DNA from: an uncultured Eubacteriales bacterium
GTDB taxonomy: Bacteria > Bacillota > Clostridia > Lachnospirales > Lachnospiraceae
Direction: 5' to 3'
Assembly (NCBI GenBank): GCA_900548855.1
Contig: URMF01000081.1
Span: 1 to 8,966, forward strand
Length of the DNA: 8,966 nt
A program made the translations under genes and the position numbers. Positions 1 through 6,628 of this stretch are shown one piece after another. How positions within the stretch are numbered: position 1 is the first letter of the stretch; each line of letters starts with the position of its first letter. The notes below the pieces were generated by a model that worked only from the letters and a program-made list of their open reading frames with translations, did not search any database and was not told where the DNA came from.

Positions 1-107
1 GAATCTAGTTGATTGCAAAAATCGTCACTGTTATACATGGCTGACTGATACACTGTTCATATGCAAAAGGCATATATACATTTACAGCTTCCGATAGCAA
101 TAATTAT

Positions 108-160
108 GCGCTCCTCTGCGAGGAGGTCAGCGCCGGGCAGGTCTGACCGGTAACCTTTTT
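108..160. other. GC-rich inverted-repeat block, possible structured RNA or upstream terminator
   Basis: In an otherwise AT-rich, gene-free stretch (1-280), a short GC-rich block holds two inverted repeats. CTCCTC (111-116) and GAGGAG (120-125) are separated by TGC. GGTCAG (125-130) and CTGACC (143-148) enclose a 12-base loop. The block ends in CCTTTTT (154-160), and AGGT (139-142) can also pair with ACCT (153-156) directly before the T run. It could be the terminator of a gene to the left of the window, or the 3' end of a small structured RNA. No known riboswitch or ncRNA family was recognised. Bases 1-107 contain no open frame or motif I can support. Confidence 0.35.
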
Positions 161-183
161 AAAGAGAATTTATTCTTGGAATA

Positions 184-212
184 TAGACATTATTTGGCAA
201 AACGGTTACAAT
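184..212 (+). promoter_or_regulatory. Probable sigma-A promoter of the MIF-family gene
   Basis: TAGACA (184-189) and TACAAT (207-212) are separated by 17 bases. Each differs by one base from the TTGACA and TATAAT consensus. An overlapping TATAAT (212-217) has no good -35 box at a normal distance. Transcription would start near 219, leaving a leader of about 60 bases before the ATG at 281. No operator-like repeat was seen here. Confidence 0.5.
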
Positions 213-280
213 ATAATTTATCAGACAGACAGAAAACAAAAGGATGTTTTCACATTTTATAATAGCAGGAGGGAATAAAA

Positions 281-625
281 ATGCCATTTATTAATTCAAA
301 GGTAAGTGTTTCAATTAGTAAAGAAAAAGAAGAGGAGTTAAAGACAAGATTAGGACAGGCAATCACCCTGATTCCGGGAAAGAGTGAGTCCTGGCTTATG
401 ACAGGTTTTGAAGATAACTGTCACCTGTATTTCAGAGGGGATAACAGCCAGCCGATTGCATTTATTGACGTGGAGATATTTGGTAAAGAAAATCCGTCTG
501 CATTTAATGCACTGACGGCAGAAATTACAAAGATTTTTAATGAAGTGCTTGGCATTGCGCCGGATGCTATCTATATTAAGTATCAAGCGGTTGCCAATTG
601 GGGCTGGAACGGCGGTAATCTCTAG
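281..625 (+). CDS. MIF/tautomerase-superfamily protein
   Basis: A 114-residue protein of the macrophage migration inhibitory factor fold, a family of small homotrimeric proteins, some with phenylpyruvate or dopachrome tautomerase activity. It has Met-Pro at the N-terminus, so processing would expose the catalytic N-terminal proline. Other family marks are Lys34 in a Gly-Lys-Ser segment (matching the substrate-binding lysine of animal MIF), a Phe-Gly-Lys stretch near residue 69, a Tyr-Ile-Lys-Tyr strand near residue 98, and a Gly-Trp-Asn end like the MIF C-terminus. Its length matches MIF. The CxxC of animal MIF is absent. The start is fixed by AGGAGGG (267-273) seven bases upstream and by the need for Pro2. 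There is no signal peptide, so it should be cytosolic. The natural substrate is unknown. It stands alone ahead of the transporter gene with no clear terminator between them. Confidence 0.85.
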   Translation: MPFINSKVSVSISKEKEEELKTRLGQAITLIPGKSESWLMTGFEDNCHLYFRGDNSQPIAFIDVEIFGKENPSAFNALTAEITKIFNEVLGIAPDAIYIKYQAVANWGWNGGNL

Positions 626-674
626 AATCAAATTGGAAAAATGTGATAAAATTGTGAAAGATTAGGTCAGGTTA

Positions 675-705
675 TTGACTTAAAGTTAACTTTAAATAGT
701 ACAAT
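675..705 (+). promoter_or_regulatory. MerR-type promoter of the CLC transporter gene
   Basis: TTGACT (675-680) and TACAAT (700-705) are separated by 19 bases, too long for efficient sigma-A promoters but normal for promoters activated by MerR-family regulators, which bind a palindrome in the spacer and twist the DNA. The spacer carries such a palindrome. The predicted start near 712 leaves only about 19 bases before the ATG at 731, almost all ribosome site (GGGGAGG, 715-721), so control is probably at transcription. The regulator is not in this window. Confidence 0.65.
680..695. promoter_or_regulatory. Perfect 16-base palindrome, candidate MerR-family operator
   Basis: TTAAAGTTAACTTTAA is its own reverse complement. 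It begins at the last base of the -35 box and lies inside the 19-base spacer. Its position and its central GTTAAC resemble sites described for NmlR/AdhR-like and other MerR-family regulators, whose operators typically follow a CTTGACTT beginning. The identity of the bound protein is inferred. Confidence 0.6.
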
Positions 706-730
706 ATAGTTTAAGGGGAGGAAGGACAGT

Positions 731-2035
731 ATGTCGGGCTCAAATCATGAACATCAGGGGCATGTACTGTTTCAGTATTATTATCGAAGATTTAAACAGG
801 ACGCAGTGAGCCTTGTTAAATGGCTGTTGCTGGCATTTTTGACAGGATATGTAGTGGGCGGGGTTAGCAGCCTGTTTTCCTTTGTTTTGACAGAGGTGAC
901 AGTTTTTCGGAAAAATCATCTCTGGGTACTTCTGTTTTTGCCTCTTGTTGGTATGATTATCGTATTTTTATATAAAAAAATCGGCAAGGATGATGGAGGA
1001 ACGAATCAGGTTTTTTCCACGGTACGTGCAAAGGATGAAGTGCCATTCCGCTCTGCACCGCTGATTTTTGCGTCTACCGCATTGACACATCTGGTGGGAG
1101 GTTCGGCCGGGCGGGAGGGCGCAGCCATTCAGCTGGGCGGAAGTATTGGAAACCAGCTGGGACGCTGGCTGAAGCTGGACGAAGAAGATATGCATGTAAT
1201 GGTGATGTGTGGTATGAGCGCCGCATTCTCTGCCCTGTTTGGAACCCCCATGGCAGCCGCCATATTTGCCATGGAGGTTGTCAGTGTGGGAGTGATGTAT
1301 TATACAGCCTTGATGCCATGTGTGGTATCGGCATTGATTGCCACAAGATTTGCCACAGGTCTCGGCATACATCCGGAAGTCTTTCATGTGTCAGACATTC
1401 CCGGGATTACAATGGTGAACGGTATTAAAATGGGTGTGATTGCCATTTTTTGTGCAGCTGTCAGTGTTGTGTTCTGTGTTGTCCTGAAGCAGACAGGCGT
1501 ATTTTTTCATAAAGAATTAAAGAACAAATATGTCAGGGTGGCAGTAGCGGGTATTGTCATTATTCTGTTACTGTTATTTTTAAAGACTATCGGCTACAGT
1601 TGGACGGAATACATGGGAGCCGGAATTGAAATTATTACTAATGCTATTGAACATGGAAAAACCGATACCTTTGCTTTTTTCTGGAAAATGCTGTTGACGG
1701 TTATAACCATGAGAGCAGGTTTTAAGGGTGGCGAAATCGTGCCCTCCTTCTGTATTGGTGCCTCTTTTGGCTGTATTATGGGACAGCTGTTTGGCTTATC
1801 CCCTTCCCTGTGTGCGGCAGCGGGAATGGTGGCAGTGTTTTGTGGCGTGACAAACTGTCCGATTACTTCCATTCTGATTGCCTTTGAATTATTCGGGTTT
1901 GAGGGGGCAGCATATTATCTGATAGCGGTATCTATTAGCTATGCAGCTTCCGGGTATTACAGTTTATATAAGGACCAGACAATTGTGTATTCCAAGTATA
2001 AAGCAAAATACGTAAACAGACACACACATATGTAA
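731..2035 (+). CDS. CLC-family anion transporter, candidate fluoride/proton antiporter (CLC-F-like)
   Basis: A 434-residue polytopic membrane protein of the CLC family, without C-terminal CBS domains. The selectivity motif Gly-Arg-Glu-Gly is at 127-130, with Glu129 as the gating glutamate. The following residue is Ala rather than the Pro of chloride CLCs. The usual GSGIP loop is replaced by Gly-Gly-Thr-Asn-Gln (89-93), and the GxFxP motif by Gly-Glu-Ile-Val-Pro (334-338), with Glu335 where chloride CLCs have Phe. By hand alignment, the internal proton glutamate of E. coli CLC is Val183 here. These changes are those that set apart the bacterial CLC-F antiporters that expel fluoride, so fluoride export is the best guess. 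Another anion cannot be excluded, and database names may read chloride channel protein. The start has GGGGAGG nine bases upstream. The gene follows its own MerR-like promoter. The 58-base gap to the MoxR gene shows no terminator, so read-through is possible. Confidence 0.85.
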   Translation: MSGSNHEHQGHVLFQYYYRRFKQDAVSLVKWLLLAFLTGYVVGGVSSLFSFVLTEVTVFRKNHLWVLLFLPLVGMIIVFLYKKIGKDDGGTNQVFSTVRAKDEVPFRSAPLIFASTALTHLVGGSAGREGAAIQLGGSIGNQLGRWLKLDEEDMHVMVMCGMSAAFSALFGTPMAAAIFAMEVVSVGVMYYTALMPCVVSALIATRFATGLGIHPEVFHVSDIPGITMVNGIKMGVIAIFCAAVSVVFCVVLKQTGVFFHKELKNKYVRVAVAGIVIILLLLFLKTIGYSWTEYMGAGIEIITNAIEHGKTDTFAFFWKMLLTVITMRAGFKGGEIVPSFCIGASFGCIMGQLFGLSPSLCAAAGMVAVFCGVTNCPITSILIAFELFGFEGAAYYLIAVSISYAASGYYSLYKDQTIVYSKYKAKYVNRHTHM

Positions 2036-2093
2036 AATATAGGGCATGGCACCGAAGGAAGCAGCGAAAGAAATGTAGAAAGGGATTAGGGAT

Positions 2094-3020
2094 ATGGAAA
2101 ATAAGATGTTACAGGTAAAGGATGAGATTAAGAAGGCGGTAAAGGGAAAAGACGAGGTTGTGGAAAAGGTTCTTGCAGCCATGCTGGCAGGGGGACATGT
2201 TCTGTTGGAGGATATCCCGGGTGTTGGTAAGACGACATTGGCAATGTCTATTGCAAAGTCCATGTCCTTAAGCTATAAGCGTGTCCAATTTACTCCGGAC
2301 GTACTTCCCAGTGACATTGTCGGCTTTTCCGTGTACAATCAGGATAAAAAGACTTTTGAGTATCAGCAGGGGGCTGTATATTGTAATCTTTTTCTGGCAG
2401 ATGAGATTAACCGTACTTCGCCAAAGACCCAGTCAGCTCTGCTTGAGGTAATGGAGGAGGGAAATGTTACAGTGGACGGTGTCACAAGACCGCTTCCGGA
2501 GCCGTTTACGGTTATTGCAACGGAGAATCCGCTGGGATCTTCCGGAACACAGATGCTTCCAGAATCACAGCTGGATCGGTTTATGGTATGTCTTTCTATG
2601 GGATATCCGGAGCATGCCGCCGCTGTGGATATTTTAAAGGAAAATGCAAAAAAGCCAATATCCCTGTTACAAAATGCTATTACGGTGGAGGAGTTTATGG
2701 CGCTCCGGAACAAGACAAATGATATGTATGTACATGACTCTATCTATGAATACATTGTAACACTGGTGGAGGGAACAAGAACTAATCCATTATTTTCCAT
2801 GGGGGCAAGTCCGAGAGGCAGTATTTCCCTGCTGCGGATGGCAAAGGCAATGGCGGTCCTGTATGGAAGGGATTATGTTACACCGGAGGACATACGCACC
2901 GTTTTCCATGACGTGTTAGGACACAGGGTAAAACTTAGCACGAAGGCAAGAGCCGAGGGAAAAGGTGTGAAGGATGCATTAAATGAATTGTTTAATGGTG
3001 TAAAAGTGCCGAGAACTTAA
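2094..3020 (+). CDS. MoxR-family AAA+ ATPase
   Basis: A 308-residue cytosolic ATPase, the usual MoxR length. MoxR proteins act as chaperone-like ATPases thought to assemble or activate partner proteins, usually DUF58 or vWA-type proteins encoded next to them. Visible motifs are Walker A with Gly-Val-Gly-Lys-Thr (43-47), Walker B ending in Leu-Ala-Asp-Glu (101-104), sensor 1 Asn145 in Ala-Thr-Glu-Asn-Pro, an arginine-finger candidate Arg162 in Leu-Asp-Arg-Phe, and sensor 2 Arg241 in Ser-Pro-Arg-Gly. A helical lid fills about 190-305. All catalytic residues are present. A GAAAGGG site (2078-2084) lies nine bases before the ATG; Met5 is a less likely alternative start. It opens the five-gene run and is followed after 52 bases by its expected DUF58 partner. 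No dedicated promoter was found in the 58 bases upstream, so transcription may come from the transporter promoter or from inside that gene. Confidence 0.93.
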   Translation: MENKMLQVKDEIKKAVKGKDEVVEKVLAAMLAGGHVLLEDIPGVGKTTLAMSIAKSMSLSYKRVQFTPDVLPSDIVGFSVYNQDKKTFEYQQGAVYCNLFLADEINRTSPKTQSALLEVMEEGNVTVDGVTRPLPEPFTVIATENPLGSSGTQMLPESQLDRFMVCLSMGYPEHAAAVDILKENAKKPISLLQNAITVEEFMALRNKTNDMYVHDSIYEYIVTLVEGTRTNPLFSMGASPRGSISLLRMAKAMAVLYGRDYVTPEDIRTVFHDVLGHRVKLSTKARAEGKGVKDALNELFNGVKVPRT

Positions 3021-3072
3021 CAGAATTGGGGTAAAAATAGTTAGAGACAATTTTTGGCGGGAGGATAAGCCT

Positions 3073-4140
3073 ATGAAGCGGATTCGCAACATAATAAGAT
3101 ATCTGGTGATTATAGTGCTGAATGTGTTTGTCATGCTTGCGTTTCACAGCTATATTAACCTGCTCTTGTTGGTGGGGCTGGTATTGTTTCCCTTTTATTC
3201 TGTGTACGGGGTATGGAAAGTAAAACAGTCCCTGCAGCTTCAGGTCATGATGCCGGAGGAGGCGATGAAAAGGGGAATTCCATTTTATGTACGGTTTCTT
3301 TTGAAAAACCCCACGCAGTTTCCTCTGGTTAACGCAACTCTCCGGCTTAAGATTACAAACCGGTTTTATAGAGAAGAGGGAACCCATTATCTGAATGTTC
3401 CGGTCCGGGCAAAAAAGGATACAGAGATAAAGTATCCAGTGGTTATGGATTATTGCGGAAGGCTTTGCGTAGCAGCTGAAAGCATCCGCCTTGTGGATTT
3501 GATTGGAATTTATGAGGTTTTGATTCCCATCCGGGAAGAAAAGGAATGTCTGGTTTTTCCGGATGGGAGGGAACGCAGTCAGGAAGCCGGTGTCATGTAT
3601 ATCAACGGTGTGACAGAAGCTATGGAAAGCAAGGAAAAGGGCTATGATTTTTCAGAGATAAGCGGCATCCGGGAATATATTCCGGGGGATAAGCTGCAGA
3701 ATATACACTGGAAATTATCTGTTAAAAAGGATGAACTGATGGTAAAGGAACGAATCAGTGTATCTGCAATGCAGCTGAATGTATTGATAGAGCTGATGAA
3801 TGATGATGATATGTGTTTAGAGGCGGTTTTGGAGCTGGCAGACAGTATCACTAAGGCGTTTGTATCGCAGAATCTGCCCTTTACAGTGTATTATTATAGT
3901 GTAAATTTGGGGCAAATCCGGGATTGTTACATTGGAAATGCAATAGAGAGGGAACAGTGGATGGAGCTGCTGTTGTATGACCAGAGCTATCCTGAGGAGG
4001 GAAGAGTGGAAGACATGTTTTTGCGGCAGTACCCTTCCGGCGGAACTTATTTATATATAGGCTGTGGAGCGGGAAAAGAGAATGGGGAAAATGCGATTCT
4101 CGGCGAAGGACGGGCACTGGCAGAGCTGCGTAGTTATTGA
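3073..4140 (+). CDS. DUF58 domain-containing membrane protein
   Basis: A 355-residue protein with two hydrophobic helices at about 8-26 and 29-47, probably a membrane hairpin, followed by a soluble part. The DUF58 signature is clear: Arg-Glu-Tyr-Ile-Pro-Gly-Asp (200-206), Ile-His-Trp-Lys (211-214) and Met-Val-Lys-Glu (223-226). The region after it could adopt a von Willebrand A-like fold, but I see no intact DxSxS metal-binding motif; the matching strand reads Ile-Glu-Leu-Met-Asn (239-243). DUF58 proteins are usually encoded beside MoxR ATPases and transglutaminase-like membrane proteins, as here. Their molecular role is not established; a scaffold or ATPase-client role is inferred. The start has GGGAGG (3059-3064) eight bases upstream. 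It ends 15 bases before the next gene, indicating cotranscription. Confidence 0.9.
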   Translation: MKRIRNIIRYLVIIVLNVFVMLAFHSYINLLLLVGLVLFPFYSVYGVWKVKQSLQLQVMMPEEAMKRGIPFYVRFLLKNPTQFPLVNATLRLKITNRFYREEGTHYLNVPVRAKKDTEIKYPVVMDYCGRLCVAAESIRLVDLIGIYEVLIPIREEKECLVFPDGRERSQEAGVMYINGVTEAMESKEKGYDFSEISGIREYIPGDKLQNIHWKLSVKKDELMVKERISVSAMQLNVLIELMNDDDMCLEAVLELADSITKAFVSQNLPFTVYYYSVNLGQIRDCYIGNAIEREQWMELLLYDQSYPEEGRVEDMFLRQYPSGGTYLYIGCGAGKENGENAILGEGRALAELRSY

Positions 4141-4155
4141 TATTGGAGAAAAAGT

Positions 4156-6600
4156 ATGGTGTTTGGGAAAAAAAAGAAAAAGACAGAACATAATGAAGAT
4201 ATACTTTTAGCAAAGGGAGTCTATTTGCAACAGCCGGTTATGAATAATGGACATATTATTTATAATTGTCTGCTGCGCAGTCTGATTGTCTTTTTGCTGG
4301 TTTTTGGCTCTGTGGGAGGATTTTTGTCTGCATTTCAAATTTCCTATAACTATATACTGGTGATTTTGTTTTATCTTCTTTTGTCCATGTATTTTTCATT
4401 TCTGTATGCAGCATCTAAATTCTGGCACAGGGACATCGGTTATATTTTGTTCTTTGGCATTTTTATCGCTGCCATTTTTACCTACAGAAACCATGCAAAC
4501 TCTGGTTTTTATACAATTGTTAATACAGTATTGAAGCAGGCGCAGACATTCTTTGATTTATCCGGTGTGAGAGAGTATGAAGTCCGTATTGCGAATGATT
4601 ATTTAACAGTTGCCATTGTGTCCATTTTTGTGGGAATGGTTATGATTATTATATTGAATATCTGGCTTTATTCCACAATGAGTTTAATTTGGACTGTGCT
4701 GTTGACATTTCCGTTGTTATTTATTCCACTTTATATGAAATTATCACCGGATGTGATTTATATTCTTGCTTTGGGAACCGGTTATCTGGCTGTGGTTATT
4801 TTTAAAGCTAATGGGCATTATCTTGCGTTTGCATGGTCCCCACCGTTTCAGGTAAAGGGACTGAAAAAGGATAGGGTTGCCTATACCCAGGATGCCACGA
4901 TTTTTAAACAGATTTTATTAAGAATTCTGGCGCTGACATTTTGTATGGTGATATTGGTTGAGGCGGTTTTACCGGCAAACAGCTTTGAGAATAAATTTAA
5001 AAATGACCGGCTGCGGCAGCAGACATCGGACACCATTGCTAATTTTATATTGCTGGGTTTTTCAGGAATGTTTAATCATTATGATTCCACAGGTGGAATG
5101 AGTGGTGGCAAGCTTGGAGGAATCTCCAATGTGAGACCGGATTATCTTACAGATTTGGTGGTTTCCTTTGCACCCTATAGCAATGAGGCTGTTTATCTGA
5201 AGGGATACACAGGCGGGATTTATGGAGATAACCAGTGGGAGAGTATTTACGGAGATGGGGATGCAGATACTGGACAGGATGATATTGCCATATTTGAAGA
5301 AGAGAGTATGAAAAAGGAAGGAAAGGCATTGCAGAAGGACATAGCAACCGGTGAGGAACACAGTGCTTATGGCGTTATGGATGTGAAAAATATAGGAGCG
5401 GATGCCGCCTATTTATATTATCCCTATTATACTCTTTTTGAGGATTATTCCATTTATCATAACCACAGTAAAATGATGTCTGCTCAGGGACTTAAAATAC
5501 AGCAGGAGGCCAGCTACTCCTATTATCCGAAGGTGGTGTGGGAGGACAGCCTGGGCAGTATTACACCGGCACAGATAGATACGTTACAGGTGGATTCCAT
5601 CTATATGGATGTTCCCGAGAAGAATACAGATGTGATTCGCAAAGAGTGTAATAAAATAGGGTTGACGGCTGATATGACAGAAAATGAGATTGTGGAGGCA
5701 GTGAGAGATTATTTTGCAGAGAATATCCCCTATACCCTAAAGCCGGGGGCAACCCCTCAGGGGGAGGATTTTGTAAACTATTTTCTGACGAAAAACCGGA
5801 AAGGGTACTGTGCACATTTTGCCACTGCGGCAACACTTATCTTTCGTGAAATGGGAATTCCGGCCCGTTATGTGGAGGGTTATGCCTTTTCCTTTGAAAC
5901 GATATTGGCATCGGAACAAAACAATACAAAGCGGTATGGAAATTATTATCAGGGCTATTCCACCATTGGCGAATCTGCAGTTATGGATGTAGAGGTAACG
6001 GATGCCATGGCACATGCATGGGTAGAAATATATGTGGATGGTTTTGGCTGGAAAGCCGTTGAGGTGACACCGGGAAGCAATGAAGCAATTGATGAGGATG
6101 ATTTCTGGTCAGCCTTTGCAGATTTATTAAATGGTTCCGGTGCGGATTTAGGGAATAATGGAAATGTTTTCGGGGAATTGGGTCTTTCCCGGTTTACATG
6201 GCTGATTTATGTGGTGCTGGTGGTTATCGCCCTGTTCATGGTAATCTATATTGGGCAAATTGCTGTCCGCAAGGGCAAGCGTTATATGCGGTGTCATCAA
6301 AAGGACAGCAGAGAGGCAGCAGTGGCGTGTTATGCGGATGTCTGTGACATGATAAGGGTCTGTGGTGATGGTTTTGATGCCTGCAGAAGCCATGGAGAAC
6401 AGCTGATGTATATCTCCAGCCGTTATTATGCCATACCAGAGCCGGAAAAGGTCTGTGAACAACTGGAGCAAATCAGCTTTGGAGAGAGCCTTGTCTCCGG
6501 GGAGATATTGGAGGGGATTATGAAACTGACCAGACAGATTCGGCGGGCAATATGGAAAAAAGAGAGCATGAAAAATAAAATCCGGTTGTGTAAGAGATGA
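4156..6600 (+). CDS. Polytopic membrane protein with extracytoplasmic transglutaminase-like domain
   Basis: An 814-residue protein with the layout of TgpA-like transglutaminases. A lysine-rich N-terminus (5-9) is followed by about seven membrane helices (roughly 40-60, 65-87, 95-110, 149-175, 177-195, 200-217, 250-272), a large soluble region (273-680), one more helix (681-700) and a tail of about 110 residues. With the lysines inside, an odd number of helices puts the soluble region outside and the tail inside. The transglutaminase core spans about 510-645: Cys552 in Gly-Tyr-Cys-Ala-His-Phe, His620 in Ala-His-Ala-Trp-Val-Glu, and Glu636 in Val-Glu-Val-Thr-Pro-Gly, where the classical third residue is Asp. 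The fold is shared by transglutaminases and cysteine proteases, so the reaction could be peptide crosslinking, transfer or cleavage. The substrate is unknown, and a cell-wall or surface protein target is inferred. The start has TGGAGA (4144-4149) six bases upstream. This is the third member of the MoxR/DUF58/transglutaminase module. Confidence 0.9.
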   Translation: MVFGKKKKKTEHNEDILLAKGVYLQQPVMNNGHIIYNCLLRSLIVFLLVFGSVGGFLSAFQISYNYILVILFYLLLSMYFSFLYAASKFWHRDIGYILFFGIFIAAIFTYRNHANSGFYTIVNTVLKQAQTFFDLSGVREYEVRIANDYLTVAIVSIFVGMVMIIILNIWLYSTMSLIWTVLLTFPLLFIPLYMKLSPDVIYILALGTGYLAVVIFKANGHYLAFAWSPPFQVKGLKKDRVAYTQDATIFKQILLRILALTFCMVILVEAVLPANSFENKFKNDRLRQQTSDTIANFILLGFSGMFNHYDSTGGMSGGKLGGISNVRPDYLTDLVVSFAPYSNEAVYLKGYTGGIYGDNQWESIYGDGDADTGQDDIAIFEEESMKKEGKALQKDIATGEEHSAYGVMDVKNIGADAAYLYYPYYTLFEDYSIYHNHSKMMSAQGLKIQQEASYSYYPKVVWEDSLGSITPAQIDTLQVDSIYMDVPEKNTDVIRKECNKIGLTADMTENEIVEAVRDYFAENIPYTLKPGATPQGEDFVNYFLTKNRKGYCAHFATAATLIFREMGIPARYVEGYAFSFETILASEQNNTKRYGNYYQGYSTIGESAVMDVEVTDAMAHAWVEIYVDGFGWKAVEVTPGSNEAIDEDDFWSAFADLLNGSGADLGNNGNVFGELGLSRFTWLIYVVLVVIALFMVIYIGQIAVRKGKRYMRCHQKDSREAAVACYADVCDMIRVCGDGFDACRSHGEQLMYISSRYYAIPEPEKVCEQLEQISFGESLVSGEILEGIMKLTRQIRRAIWKKESMKNKIRLCKR

Positions 6601-6628
6601 GGAAGCATTTTGGTGTGAGGAAGACAGA

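Noticed and set aside
2..97. Short open frame at the left edge as the tail of an upstream gene
   Set aside because: About 31 codons with no recognisable motif; cannot be told from chance.
194..217. TTGGCA plus TATAAT as promoter of the MIF-family gene
   Set aside because: Only 12 bases separate the boxes, too short for sigma-A. TAGACA with 17 bases to TACAAT fits better.
626..730. Fluoride riboswitch upstream of the CLC gene
   Set aside because: No matching conserved segments were seen, and the predicted leader is only about 19 bases long.
968..1387. 139-codon open frame on the minus strand
   Set aside because: Antisense to the clearly conserved CLC coding region; its His/Cys-rich translation matches no family.
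3027..3057. AAAAAT/ATTTTT repeat between the MoxR and DUF58 genes as a terminator
   Set aside because: The stem is only six A-T pairs with a long loop, too weak to support.
2992..3387. 131-codon minus-strand open frame across the MoxR/DUF58 junction
   Set aside because: It overlaps the conserved start of the DUF58 gene and has no family motif or ribosome site.
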